DNA from: Aquabacterium sp. CECT 9606
Lineage (GTDB): Bacteria; Pseudomonadota; Gammaproteobacteria; Burkholderiales; Burkholderiaceae_C
Direction: 5' to 3'
Assembly (NCBI RefSeq): GCF_918741295.1
Contig: NZ_CAKKNB010000001.1
Location: 1,582,806 to 1,646,805, forward strand
Length of the DNA: 64,000 nucleotides
Made by a program: the position numbers and the translations under genes. Below, piece after piece: positions 14,400 through 22,925 of the stretch. The notes below the pieces were generated by a model. It was not told the DNA's origin and searched no databases. It saw only the letters and a list, made by a program, of their open reading frames with translations. Positions within the stretch are counted from its first letter, which is position 1. Each line of letters starts with the position of its first letter.

Positions 14400-14750
14400 A
14401 TGAACGACATGCTGATCCCCAAGCTCGCAGTTCACGACGAGGTTGCTGACCTGGTCGTGCTGCTCACGGAGCACGCGACTCACCCGGGGGTACTGGCCCG
14501 GCACCTGGCCCAGGCGGTGGCCGAAGCCTGCATGGGCCCCAACCACCTGTGGGAAGACCTGGGGCTGGGCAACCGCGCGCAACTGGGCGCCCTGATGCAG
14601 GAGCACTTCACGTCCTTGAAGGCCCTCAACCACAAGGACATGCGGTGGAAGAAGTTCCTTTACCGCATGCTGTGCGAGCGCGCCGATGTGCTCATCTGCA
14701 AGTCACCGCATTGCGAACAATGCGAAGACCAGCCCCTGTGCTTTGCCTAG
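14400..14750 (+). CDS. nifQ: NifQ-family protein (short form)
   Basis: The 116 residues match the C-terminal part of NifQ: HLWEDLGLGNRAQLGALM, NHKDMRWKKFLYRMLCERADV, and the cluster motif CKSPHCEQCEDQPLC, exactly C-X4-C-X2-C-X5-C. NifQ carries an Fe-Mo-S cluster and delivers molybdenum for FeMo-co. Classical NifQ is around 160-190 residues, so the N-terminal region is reduced; the ATG at 14400 is supported by AGAGGA upstream and by the sigma-54 promoter just before it. Divergent from nifB, convergent with nifA (9 bases apart). Confidence 0.88.
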   Translation: MNDMLIPKLAVHDEVADLVVLLTEHATHPGVLARHLAQAVAEACMGPNHLWEDLGLGNRAQLGALMQEHFTSLKALNHKDMRWKKFLYRMLCERADVLICKSPHCEQCEDQPLCFA

Positions 14751-14759
14751 CAGCAGGCG

Positions 14760-16427
14760 CTAGAACTTACGCACTTCGATGTCGTGCTTTTGCAGCGCGT
14801 AGCCCATCTGGCGTGGCGTGATGTTGAGCAGGCGTGCCGCCTTGGCCTGCACCCATCCACACTTTTCCATGGCCCAGATCAGGCGTTCACGCTCGCCATC
14901 GGGCTTGTCGTCAGACGAGGACGAGGTGGCCGCAAGGCTGTGATCGTCATCCCCCTCATGGTGGTCCGCAGGTTTGGCGGGCATGGCAGGACGCAGCGGC
15001 ACTTCGGTGATGGGGATGCCGATGGGGCGACCGGGTTTGACGGCGTCCTCGCGATCCACGTGGTGCAGCACCTGCGTCAGGCAGCGGTTGTCATGGCAGG
15101 GAAAGCTCAGGTCGGTCAGGTCTTCATTCTGGGCCATGGTGGCCGTGCGCTCAACACAGTTCTCCAGCTCGCGGACATTGCCTGGCCAGTAGCAACTGCT
15201 CAGCACCTTCATGGCGCGTGGGGTCACTTTGACCTTGCGGTTGTTCTCGCGGTTGAATCGCGCCAGGAAGTGTTCCACCATCAAGGGGATGTCTTCACGG
15301 CGCTCGCGCAGAGGGGGCAGGAAGATGCTGACCACGTTGATCCGGTAATACAAGTCGGCCCGGAACTCGCCTGCGGCCACCATTTTTTCAAGGTTGCGGT
15401 TGGTGGCCAGCACCATGCGCACGTCCACGCGGATGGAGGTGGTGCCGCCCACCCGCTCGAACTCACGCTCTTGCAGCACTCGCAGCAGCTTGGCCTGGAA
15501 CCCGGCGGAGATGTCGCCGATCTCATCCAGGAACAGGGTGCCGCCGTGGGCCATCTCGAAGCGCCCCTTGCGCGTGTTCATGGCACCGGTGAAGGCGCCT
15601 TTCTCGTGGCCGAACAGCTCCGACTCCAGCAGCGATTCAGTCAGCGCAGCGCAGTTGACCCGCACAAAGGGCTCGTCCTTGCGGGGTGACAGGTTGTGCA
15701 CGGCGCGGGCCACCACCTCTTTGCCGGTGCCGCTTTCTCCGCGCAGCAAAACGGTGGTCTTGGTGGGTGCCGCCTGGTGCACCTCGGCGAAGACCTCCTG
15801 CATTCGGGGTGATCCACCAATGGCCGTCTCCAGTTTGTAAACCGGCTTGATGGCTTTTGACAGCCGCCGGCTTTCCTCGTACAGGCGCCCCTGCTCTGCG
15901 CTGACACTGCGGTGCAGCAACAAGTTCTGGCCCATCAGCGTGGCGACCATCGACAACAGCCGCAAGTCTTCGTCAAAGACCCCGGAGCGGTCGGTGACCA
16001 GCCTGTCCATGGTCAACACGCCCAAAGTGCGGCGGTCTGCCTTGATGGGCGTGGCGATGTAGGCTATCGGGTCATTGGGCGATTGATCGGCGGCACCGCT
16101 TCGGTTCAGGAAAAGTGGTTCGGCCTGGATGTCGGGCACGACCATGGGCAAGCCGCTGGCGAAAACCCGCCCCACGATGCCTTCTCCCACGGCAAAGACC
16201 AGCTTGGCGGATTCCTCCCGGGAGAGCCCCACGGCGCACATGCCCTGCAGGGAGCCGTCCTCGGTTTGCAGGTTCACGATCGCCCGTCGCCACCCCATCA
16301 TGGAGACCATGACGTTGAGGGCTTCTCGGAAGGTCTTGAAAATGTCGAGCGAAGACCCCAGGATCTTGCTGACCTGATAGACCGTCAAAAGCTCGATGCT
16401 GGCCCGTTCGTGGTGCGTGGTTACCAT
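14760..16427 (-). CDS. nifA: NifA, sigma-54-dependent activator of nif genes
   Basis: The 555 residues have an N-terminal GAF domain (residues about 25-190), an AAA+ domain with Walker A GESGTGKE and the sigma-54 contact loop GAFTGA, and a C-terminal Fis-type helix-turn-helix ([18 protein letters not shown]). Between them lies C-X11-C-X19-C-X4-C, ending CHDNRC, the cysteine signature of NifA proteins that sense oxygen or redox directly. No nifL is next to it, which fits. A sigma-54-like promoter lies about 45 bases upstream, so positive autoregulation is possible. Start MVTTHHER at 16427. Confidence 0.96.
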   Translation of the reverse strand: MVTTHHERASIELLTVYQVSKILGSSLDIFKTFREALNVMVSMMGWRRAIVNLQTEDGSLQGMCAVGLSREESAKLVFAVGEGIVGRVFASGLPMVVPDIQAEPLFLNRSGAADQSPNDPIAYIATPIKADRRTLGVLTMDRLVTDRSGVFDEDLRLLSMVATLMGQNLLLHRSVSAEQGRLYEESRRLSKAIKPVYKLETAIGGSPRMQEVFAEVHQAAPTKTTVLLRGESGTGKEVVARAVHNLSPRKDEPFVRVNCAALTESLLESELFGHEKGAFTGAMNTRKGRFEMAHGGTLFLDEIGDISAGFQAKLLRVLQEREFERVGGTTSIRVDVRMVLATNRNLEKMVAAGEFRADLYYRINVVSIFLPPLRERREDIPLMVEHFLARFNRENNRKVKVTPRAMKVLSSCYWPGNVRELENCVERTATMAQNEDLTDLSFPCHDNRCLTQVLHHVDREDAVKPGRPIGIPITEVPLRPAMPAKPADHHEGDDDHSLAATSSSSDDKPDGERERLIWAMEKCGWVQAKAARLLNITPRQMGYALQKHDIEVRKF

Positions 16428-16470
16428 GGCGCTGCCTTTCCCGGTCTGAAATCTGACGACCGAAATTACT

Positions 16471-16486
16471 TGCAAGTAGCGCGCCA
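16471..16486 (-). promoter_or_regulatory. Sigma-54-like promoter of nifA overlapping a palindrome
   Basis: The minus strand reads TGGCGCGCTACTTGCA. GG and GC spacing is exact and only the fifth base departs from TGGCACG-N4-TTGCA. The perfect palindrome TACTTGCAAGTA (16467-16478) overlaps the -12 element and could be an operator. Predicted leader to the nifA ATG is about 33 bases. No clear TGT-N10-ACA was seen just upstream. Confidence 0.6.
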
Positions 16487-16499
16487 AAAATGGATGCGC

Positions 16500-17921
16500 T
16501 CAAGCCGTGGCCGCGAACAAACCACCCAGCTCGCTTGCGCCGAAGCGTTTGTAGCGCGGGGCCACCAGTTCAAGGTTGCTGGATGAGACGCCCATCCACC
16601 GGCCGAGTTCTGCGGCCAGTTGATCCACGGACAGCGAAGGCAGCAACCTGCCTTGTCCGACTTGATCGTTCCCACCCAGGCCAGGCTCAGGCAAGGTGCC
16701 ATACAGGCGCCCGCCTGCCACCGCGCCACCCATCACCAGGTGGTGCCCGCCCCAACCGTGGTCAGAGCCATCGCCATTGCTGGTCAGGGTGCGTCCAAAA
16801 TCGCTGGCCGTGAAGGTGGTCACCTGGCGGTCCACGCCCAATGAGCGCATCGCCTCGTCGAACGAGGCCAGCGCCTGCGCCACCTGTTCCATCAGCCTGG
16901 GATGATCCAACATCAGGCGATCGTGCAAATCAAAGCCGCCCAGGGACACGAAAAACACCTGGCGCTTGAGGCCCAGAGCCTGGCGCGCCGCGATGGTGCG
17001 CGCCACCATCAACAACTGCTGGGCCAGGCGGCGGGGTTTGCCATCCACCGAGGTGGTGAACATCGAGGGCAGGTTGCCAGGGGCCGTGAGCAAAGCCTCG
17101 CTCAAGGTGTGCTGGCCGGCCACGGCGCGTTTCATGATGGCCGCGTGCGTGCGGGCCAGCAGCACGGGGTGGTCTTGCCGGGTGACCAAAGACTGGAATA
17201 CTTCAGACGCGCGGCTGGAGCCAAACAGGCCCGACGATCGGCTGGCCAACAAGGGGGCCGGGCCATCGGGCGCCACCGCATAAGGCACCACGGTATCGCC
17301 CGCCAGGTACACGGCATTGCCGGCCACGTTCACGCAGGTGAAAGCGGCTTTGCCCGTGTTGTTGGACGACAGCATCAGGTCGCCCACGCGGCCGCCCCAA
17401 CCCACAGTGCCGCCTTCGGGCTGGTAGGACTGCCACACGGCCTGCTGGTCGTTGTGCGAGAACAGCTGCGGTGGCAGTTGAACGTTCTTGCGGAAATCAT
17501 CCAGGGTGGTGGGTTGCAGCAAGGGCCCGATGTTGAGCAGCATGCCCAGCCGCTGCTGCTCAAACAACCGCTTCAAGGGCGCCCACTCGGGCGGGAACGC
17601 CACCTCGCGGCCCGAGGGCAGGCCGCTGCTTGGGTTCAGCTTGGTGTTCACCAGCTCGGCCTCTGTGCGCGCCAGGTTCTGGCGGGCGTTGGCGTAGGCC
17701 AGGTAGCTGCTGGCATCGCAAGGGATCACGGTGTTGCCGTGGTCATTGCCGCCATTCAGGAAAACGCAGACCAGGGCCTTGTAGTCGTCATTGCCCGAAG
17801 TGGCCGCGGCGGCTTCGGCCATGGTGGCCAGGCTGGCGGCCCAAGGTGCGGCGGCGCCCATCATGGACAGGGCGCCTGTGCGGCGCAGGAAAGCCCGGCG
17901 GCTTGAATCGTGGCGTGACAT
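16500..17921 (-). CDS. DUF1501 family secreted protein
   Basis: The 473 residues open with a twin-arginine-like signal (SSRRAFLRRTGALSMMGAA) and contain KALVCVFLNGGNDHGNTV, LPSMFTTSVDG, TFTASDFGRTLTSNGDGSDHGWGGHHLVMGG. These identify DUF1501, a phosphatase/sulfatase-like fold family exported by Tat. It is usually encoded beside DUF1800, as here (15 bases apart). Catalytic role not established. ATG 17921 is chosen over a TTG at 17933 because the signal starts there. It lies directly upstream of nifA on the same strand, 72 bases away; a functional link is not evident. Confidence 0.9.
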   Translation of the reverse strand: MSRHDSSRRAFLRRTGALSMMGAAAPWAASLATMAEAAAATSGNDDYKALVCVFLNGGNDHGNTVIPCDASSYLAYANARQNLARTEAELVNTKLNPSSGLPSGREVAFPPEWAPLKRLFEQQRLGMLLNIGPLLQPTTLDDFRKNVQLPPQLFSHNDQQAVWQSYQPEGGTVGWGGRVGDLMLSSNNTGKAAFTCVNVAGNAVYLAGDTVVPYAVAPDGPAPLLASRSSGLFGSSRASEVFQSLVTRQDHPVLLARTHAAIMKRAVAGQHTLSEALLTAPGNLPSMFTTSVDGKPRRLAQQLLMVARTIAARQALGLKRQVFFVSLGGFDLHDRLMLDHPRLMEQVAQALASFDEAMRSLGVDRQVTTFTASDFGRTLTSNGDGSDHGWGGHHLVMGGAVAGGRLYGTLPEPGLGGNDQVGQGRLLPSLSVDQLAAELGRWMGVSSSNLELVAPRYKRFGASELGGLFAATA

Positions 17922-17936
17922 GGTGGTGCTCAATCC

Positions 17937-19739
17937 TCAGCGCTGAACCAGGAAATCCGGGCTGCACAAGATCAGGTAGACGGCGATCAGAACGCGTGCG
18001 CGGCGGCCCGTGACAAAGTGCGAGCCGGTCGGTGTGTCCACGGGGTGGATGGCCGCGTCCAACTGGGTGATCGACTCGACGGCGCTGAGGATCATGGTGA
18101 TGTTCTCGGGCAAGAGGGCACCACCGGTCAAGGCGGTGTTGAGCCAGGCCACGAGTTCCACGGGCGTCGCGGCCAGGTCATCCCAGTTCATGAGCGACCT
18201 AGGCAGCCTGATGCGATCGTAGTTGGGCTCGACCTGGTCGGCGCCAAACCCGATCACCGTTTGCATGAAATTGGCGTAGGCGATCACCGTGGCATCGTCG
18301 GTGATCTGGAACTCGGGGGCGACCATGCCCTGGCATGTCAACTCGCTGTTGGGCGGCACGTAGCCAGGCCGGTAGAAGTTGAAGACCGAAGGCGCGCGCA
18401 AGGGGCTTTGGCCCAGGGCGGTCGTGGTGGCCAGGTTGGGCACCAACCATTTGCCATCGGTGGATTGCACATCGAACAACCTGGCCCAATGAACCAGGCG
18501 CAAAACCGGTTCGCGCAGCTTGCCGTGGTAGACGAGGCCGGCAGTGCTGGTCAGCGGCGGCCGCGCCTCCGGGTCCAGAACGATGGCCCGGATCACGGCC
18601 TTGATGTCACCGCGCACACCCAGGCCGTTGTTGGCAAAAATGCCGGAGACCCGCGCGATGTACGCCGGGCTGGGGTTGCTGGTCACCAGTTGCTGGATCA
18701 GGCGCCGGCTGATGAAGGGCGGCACATTGGGGTGCTGAAAGATGACATCCAGCGCCGCGTCCAGCGCTTGCTCACCATTCTTGTCGGCACCAATCGTGGC
18801 ACCCAGGAAAGATTTGCTGCCTTCTGAAAAATCGGCTGAGTTGTGAATCATGGGGCGGGCCAGGTGGTCTGGCACCGCTTCGCTGAAGCGGTCGAAATCC
18901 CACCCGGTGAACACCGAGGCGAGGCCGCTGATGTCCTCGTTGCTGTAGTTGGGAACGGGCTTGCCCGAGCTGTTCAGCACCTCGCTGCCATCGGGGCGCA
19001 ACTGGTTGAGCCCGATGGTGAACAGCTGCAGGATTTCACGCGCGTAGTTTTCGTCGGGTTGGCGCTGGGTGACTGCGTCGGCCTTGCGGCTGCCACGCAT
19101 GTTCAGGTACACACCCATGGCGGTCGACAGCGTGATGGCTTTGAGCAGGGTTCTGAAATTGCCCAGGCCCTGGGCTTCAAGGATGTCCCAATAGGCCATG
19201 GCGGCGAACTGGCCCCAAGGCGTGGCCATGTTGCTGGACGACACCACGAAGATCTGTGACCAGGCCAATGCCATGCGCTGGCGCACCACATCGGGCCGCC
19301 CCAACAGGCGCGACCACAAGGCGTTGTCGACGCCACGGTCGGTGCCAAAGTTGCCTTCGCCAGCGAAGCCCTTCTCCTTGGCCCAATCAAAAACCGTGGG
19401 GCCCGGCAACGGGTCGTTCAATCGCGCGTTCAGCCAGATGGTGTAGTTGCGATCGGTTTCGACAATTTGCTTGACGTCAGGGATGGTGGCGCCGAGGCCG
19501 ATTTGCGCCAGGAAGCGCGAAGCCATCTCATAAGTGGGAGCGGGCAACGGGCCCGCGGGGTTGACCGGTGTGGCTGCTGCCTGCGCCGGCTGGGCCGCGC
19601 ACTGGGGTGTCAGCCCCTGCGCATTGTTCTTCGGATCGTTGGGTTTTTTGCCGCCACCGCCACAGGCGGTGGTCAGGGCGGCCACGCCGACTGCCGACAC
19701 CCACGCGGCGCCCTTGTTGCTTGTCTCTTCCCTGCTCAT
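17937..19739 (-). CDS. DUF1800 family lipoprotein
   Basis: The 600 residues begin with a lipoprotein signal ending LTTACGGGG, so the mature protein is probably lipid-anchored. ASRFLAQIGLGATIPDVKQIV, QRQPDENYAREILQLFTIGLNQL and DISGLASVFTGWDF are typical DUF1800 strings. DUF1800 and DUF1501 proteins are encoded together in many Gram-negative bacteria and are secreted; their joint function is unknown. First gene of the pair, with the stop 15 bases before the DUF1501 start. Confidence 0.9.
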   Translation of the reverse strand: MSREETSNKGAAWVSAVGVAALTTACGGGGKKPNDPKNNAQGLTPQCAAQPAQAAATPVNPAGPLPAPTYEMASRFLAQIGLGATIPDVKQIVETDRNYTIWLNARLNDPLPGPTVFDWAKEKGFAGEGNFGTDRGVDNALWSRLLGRPDVVRQRMALAWSQIFVVSSSNMATPWGQFAAMAYWDILEAQGLGNFRTLLKAITLSTAMGVYLNMRGSRKADAVTQRQPDENYAREILQLFTIGLNQLRPDGSEVLNSSGKPVPNYSNEDISGLASVFTGWDFDRFSEAVPDHLARPMIHNSADFSEGSKSFLGATIGADKNGEQALDAALDVIFQHPNVPPFISRRLIQQLVTSNPSPAYIARVSGIFANNGLGVRGDIKAVIRAIVLDPEARPPLTSTAGLVYHGKLREPVLRLVHWARLFDVQSTDGKWLVPNLATTTALGQSPLRAPSVFNFYRPGYVPPNSELTCQGMVAPEFQITDDATVIAYANFMQTVIGFGADQVEPNYDRIRLPRSLMNWDDLAATPVELVAWLNTALTGGALLPENITMILSAVESITQLDAAIHPVDTPTGSHFVTGRRARVLIAVYLILCSPDFLVQR

Positions 19740-19819
19740 TGATTCGCTCACCTTGCGCCAGAACAACGGCGCGGTTGGCGCGACTTTAGCGGGGATGTTT
19801 CAGCGCCTCAAGAACCTAT

Positions 19820-20881
19820 TCAGGGGGTTTCCCGCACAGCACCAGGCTCGGTGGTCGTCCATTCATTGGCCAGCCGATAGCCCACGGCCAAAAAGGTTGG
19901 GCCCAGGAAGGCGCCAATCACCCCAAAGGCCAGCACCCCGCCCAGCACGCCGAGGAACACGATGGCGAAGGGCAGGCGAGAGCCTCGGCTGATGATCAGC
20001 GGTTTGATGACGTTGTCCACGGCGCTGACCAGGAAGAAGCCCCAAGCGGCCACGAAGGCCGCCCAACCAGGTTCACCTTGCTGGAAAAGCCAGATGGCCG
20101 CCCCGCCCCACACCAAGGGCGGCCCGACGGGGATCACCGACAAGAAGAAGGTGGCCCCGCCCAGCAGCACGGCACCCGGCACGCCCGCGATGGCAAAGCC
20201 GATGGCGGCGAGGACACCCTGCGCCAGCGCCGTGCCCAACACGCCATAGATCACGCCAGTGACCGTGCCACGGGCGATGCCCAGCAAGTAGGTGGCGCGC
20301 TCGCCGGCCAGGTGCGCCAAGGCGATGTGCAGGCGGGCAGCCAGTAGCTCGCCATGCAGGAAAAAGAAAAAGGCCAGGAACACCGACAGCGCGATGTCCA
20401 ACACCCCTTTGCCCACCACGCGCCCGGCCGTCAAGGCCATGGTCTGGGCGGGCTGGGCCAGCTTGCCAAGCTCTTCCATCAGACGCTGCCCGTCGTGCGC
20501 GAACTGCTGCCAGTAGGCTTCCAGGGAATGGCCGACCAAAGGCAGGTTGGCCAGCCAGGAGGGCGCATCGGGCAGGCCATTCTTGAGCAGCGATGTGGCC
20601 GCGACGCCCAGCTCGGCCACGTTGTCGGCCATGGCCAGTGCCACGGCAACGACGGGCACCAACAGGACCACGGTCACCAAAAGGGTCATCAAGCTGGCGG
20701 CCAAGGTGCGCCGCTGCCCGACCAGGCGATCCAGACGAAGGAACACGGTCCAGCTGGTGGACGCCAGGATCGCGGCCCAGACCAGCGAGGTCAGGAAGGG
20801 CCACAACACCAACAGGCACCCACTGCCGAGCAGCGTCAACGCCAGGGTGGCGAGGACTCGGTCTGAACGGGGGCTTTGCAT
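19820..20881 (-). CDS. AI-2E family transporter (PerM/TqsA type)
   Basis: The 353 residues contain about eight hydrophobic segments and the family's C-terminal region: IPVGPPLVWGGAAIWLFQQGE, SAVDNVIKPLIISRGSRLP and FLGVLGGVLAFGVIGAFLGPTFLAV. The family includes TqsA (AI-2 export) and sodium/proton antiporters, so the substrate is open. The ATG at 20881 is preferred; a GTG at 20890 is possible. Its last codons carry the 30-bp sequence repeated at 1512. Confidence 0.88.
   Translation of the reverse strand: MQSPRSDRVLATLALTLLGSGCLLVLWPFLTSLVWAAILASTSWTVFLRLDRLVGQRRTLAASLMTLLVTVVLLVPVVAVALAMADNVAELGVAATSLLKNGLPDAPSWLANLPLVGHSLEAYWQQFAHDGQRLMEELGKLAQPAQTMALTAGRVVGKGVLDIALSVFLAFFFFLHGELLAARLHIALAHLAGERATYLLGIARGTVTGVIYGVLGTALAQGVLAAIGFAIAGVPGAVLLGGATFFLSVIPVGPPLVWGGAAIWLFQQGEPGWAAFVAAWGFFLVSAVDNVIKPLIISRGSRLPFAIVFLGVLGGVLAFGVIGAFLGPTFLAVGYRLANEWTTTEPGAVRETP
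19850..19879. repeat. Direct repeat, copy 2: inside the AI-2E permease 3' end
   Basis: This is the coding copy (YRLANEWTTT on the minus strand) of the 30-bp sequence also found at 1512-1541, 29 of 30 bases identical and in the same orientation. The two copies bracket 18.3 kb holding the nif accessory operon, nifQ, nifA and the DUF1501/DUF1800 pair. Confidence 0.75.
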
Positions 20882-20941
20882 GGCGGGCACAAGGTGGTGA
20901 ACAAGGCCCCGAGCTTACTTGACCCCTGCCGGAAGAGCGGG

Positions 20942-21370
20942 CTAGAACGTCACTTTCACCGATGGCGCGCTGCGGTTCGCCTTGCCATGAAAAACCGCCT
21001 CGATGTTGTTGCCGTCCGGGTCCAGCACAAATGCCGCGTAGTAGCCTGGGTGGTAAGGGCGTTCACCGGGGGCGCCGTTGTCCTGGCCGCCGTTCGCCAG
21101 CGCTGCCTGGTAAAACGCCTTGACCATGGCTTCGTCCTGCGCTTGAAACGCCAGGTGGTGGCGCCCGGTCAAGTGCCCCTGAGCGGCGGGGTTGTCGGCG
21201 GTGGACACGAACAACTCGTCCGCCCAGAAGAAGCCTTCGCCAGTGCCGCCCATCGGGATCTTCAGGACCTTGAACACCGCCGTGTAAAACGACTGGCTGG
21301 CCGCCAGGTCGCGCACAACCAATTGGATGTGGTCAATCAAGCGGCCACGGTGAAGTTCTTGGGTTTCCAT
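20942..21370 (-). CDS. VOC/glyoxalase-family protein
   Basis: A single VOC module pair of 142 residues: LIDHIQLVVRDLAASQSFYTAVF at the N-terminus, then GRHHLAFQAQDEAMVKAFYQAAL and YYAAFVLDPDGNNIEAVFHG. Family members bind a divalent metal and act as lyases, dioxygenases or resistance proteins; the substrate cannot be named. The next gene on this strand upstream is the broken YciI-family gene, a frequent neighbour type for small VOC proteins. Confidence 0.88.
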   Translation of the reverse strand: METQELHRGRLIDHIQLVVRDLAASQSFYTAVFKVLKIPMGGTGEGFFWADELFVSTADNPAAQGHLTGRHHLAFQAQDEAMVKAFYQAALANGGQDNGAPGERPYHPGYYAAFVLDPDGNNIEAVFHGKANRSAPSVKVTF

Positions 21371-21400
21371 GGTGCCCTCCTGTCAAGGAATGTGGGGGGG

Positions 21401-21773
21401 TCATTTTCTACCTTCAATCTCGGCCCGCAAGCGCTCTTCCTGGGCCTGCAATTCAGGTGTGAACTCAGCACCGAAATCGGCCGCCTCGAACAGTGGCCGA
21501 ATCTCGATCTCGGAATCGCCGTCCATCGGGTTGGGGCACCGCTTGACCCAGCTCTTTCGTCTCGGCGAAAGGCCCGTCCGTCACGCTTCGCTGGCTGCCG
21601 GAAAACTGCACCCGCTTGCCCCGGGCACTCGGGTGCAGCCCTTCGCCCGCCAGCAGCAAGCCGGCCTTGACGAGCTCTTCATTGAAGTTGCCCATGGCCG
21701 CCATCAACTCCGTGCGGGGCATTTCACCTGCCTCTGATTGGCTTGTCGCCTTCACCATCACCATGACACGCAT
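21401..21773 (-). pseudogene. YciI/DGPF-family gene broken by an internal deletion
   Basis: The ORF starts MRVMVMVKATSQSEAGEMP and runs to TDGPFAETKEL, a normal YciI-like N-terminus. The next family residues (usually about 15, GFWLWQVKSLDEAIEW-like) are missing, and the sequence resumes in another frame with WVKRCPNPMDGDSEIEIRP and FTPELQAQEERLRAEI up to a stop at 21401. The deletion therefore removed a central segment and shifted the frame. The frame as it stands ends at 21465 with an unrelated Arg-rich tail. Probably inactive. Confidence 0.85.
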
Positions 21774-21839
21774 CGCTGTTCTCCTTGGGTGGGATTGGAG
21801 GGCCGCAATCGACAGGGCGTGACAGATTGTGCGCATCCG

Positions 21840-22841
21840 TCACCGGCCCTGTTTGCCCCGATGGGCCCTGAAGGCCCTTGGCGTCAGCCCGGTCCAGCGC
21901 TTGAAAGACCGGGTGAAAGCGCTTTGTTCGCTGTAGCCCAACAGCAAGGCGATCTCTGCCAGCGACAAGCCGTGGTCCTGAAGGTAGCCGCACGCCAGTT
22001 GCTCGCGTGTGCGGTCCAGCATTTGTTGCCACGAGAGCCCGCTGGCGGCCAGGCGCCTTTGCAAGGTGCGCGTGGATTGATGCAGGCTGGCCGCTACCTT
22101 GTCCACCGAGATCTGGCCCTCAGGCAGCAGGCGTGCGAGCAGTTGTTGCACGGATTGGTCGAACGCGTTGGGCTCGGGCAGCGCGTCCATCAGGGCTTGG
22201 GCTTGCAGCTCCAGCAAATCCTTGAGCATCGGGTCTCGCTTGCTCAGCGGCAGGCCGAGCAAAGGCAGAGGGATGCTGACCAGCGTGCGCGGCTGATCGA
22301 AGCGCACGGGGCAGCGAAAGAACTGCTCGCAAGCCGCCTGCCGATCAAAGCTGGCCGTGTGCATGAAGTGCACCTGGGTGGGCGAGACCTGCTCGTCGAC
22401 CTGTTGCCGCATGAACGAGACAAGCGCGGCAATGGCCACCTCATCGGCCAGGGCACCCCCGCCCCCTGGCGGCCAGCTCAAACTCACGTCCATGCCGGTG
22501 GGGTGCACTTGGGCAATGCCTGCGCCATAAAACAGGCGCTCGTAGCGTTGGTAGGCCGCCATGGCATCGCCCAAGGTGTCACAGGCCATGACCAGGTAGC
22601 CCAGGGCGCCCACGTGCCGGGCGGCCACGCCTGCGCCAATGTCCAGGCCCAACGCAGGGCGCTCAGGGCGCAGTGCGGTCGCTTCATCCAGCATGCCGGC
22701 CCACGCCACCATGGGCACGGCGTCGTTCACCGCGTGGGCGTTCACGGCGGCGCGCAGGCGGCGGGCGTCAAGCGACTCGCGGTCCAGCCAGTCGGTGAGC
22801 AGGCGTGTCCAGGCGCCGGTGACGCGGATCAGGAAAGACAT
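21840..22841 (-). CDS. AraC-family transcriptional regulator with arabinose-binding-like N-domain
   Basis: The 333 residues have an N-terminal AraC_N2-type ligand domain (LGLDIGAGVAARHVGALGYLVMAC) and a C-terminal double helix-turn-helix (DKVAASLHQSTRTLQRRLAASGLSWQQML, then SLAEIALLLGYSEQSAFTRSFKRWTGLTP). This is the OruR/ArgR-like subgroup. It is divergent from the hydroxylase gene at 22926 across 84 bases and probably controls it; CATTG repeats in between may be its site. Start MSFLIRV at 22841; the track start at 23066 would overlap the divergent gene. Confidence 0.9.
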   Translation of the reverse strand: MSFLIRVTGAWTRLLTDWLDRESLDARRLRAAVNAHAVNDAVPMVAWAGMLDEATALRPERPALGLDIGAGVAARHVGALGYLVMACDTLGDAMAAYQRYERLFYGAGIAQVHPTGMDVSLSWPPGGGGALADEVAIAALVSFMRQQVDEQVSPTQVHFMHTASFDRQAACEQFFRCPVRFDQPRTLVSIPLPLLGLPLSKRDPMLKDLLELQAQALMDALPEPNAFDQSVQQLLARLLPEGQISVDKVAASLHQSTRTLQRRLAASGLSWQQMLDRTREQLACGYLQDHGLSLAEIALLLGYSEQSAFTRSFKRWTGLTPRAFRAHRGKQGR

Positions 22842-22864
22842 TGACTTGGCATGGATGGTTAAAA

Positions 22865-22890
22865 CATTGGCATGCATTGTCGATGCATTG
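22865..22890. promoter_or_regulatory. Phased CATTG direct repeats between the AraC regulator and hydroxylase genes
   Basis: CATTG occurs at 22865, 22875 and 22886, spaced 10 and 11 bases, about one helical turn apart. AraC-type proteins often bind tandem half-sites with this spacing. It lies in the 84-base divergent gap. Confidence 0.4.
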
Positions 22891-22925
22891 CAGGGCGGCG
22901 TCTCTAAATTCCAGCCATTGACGAC

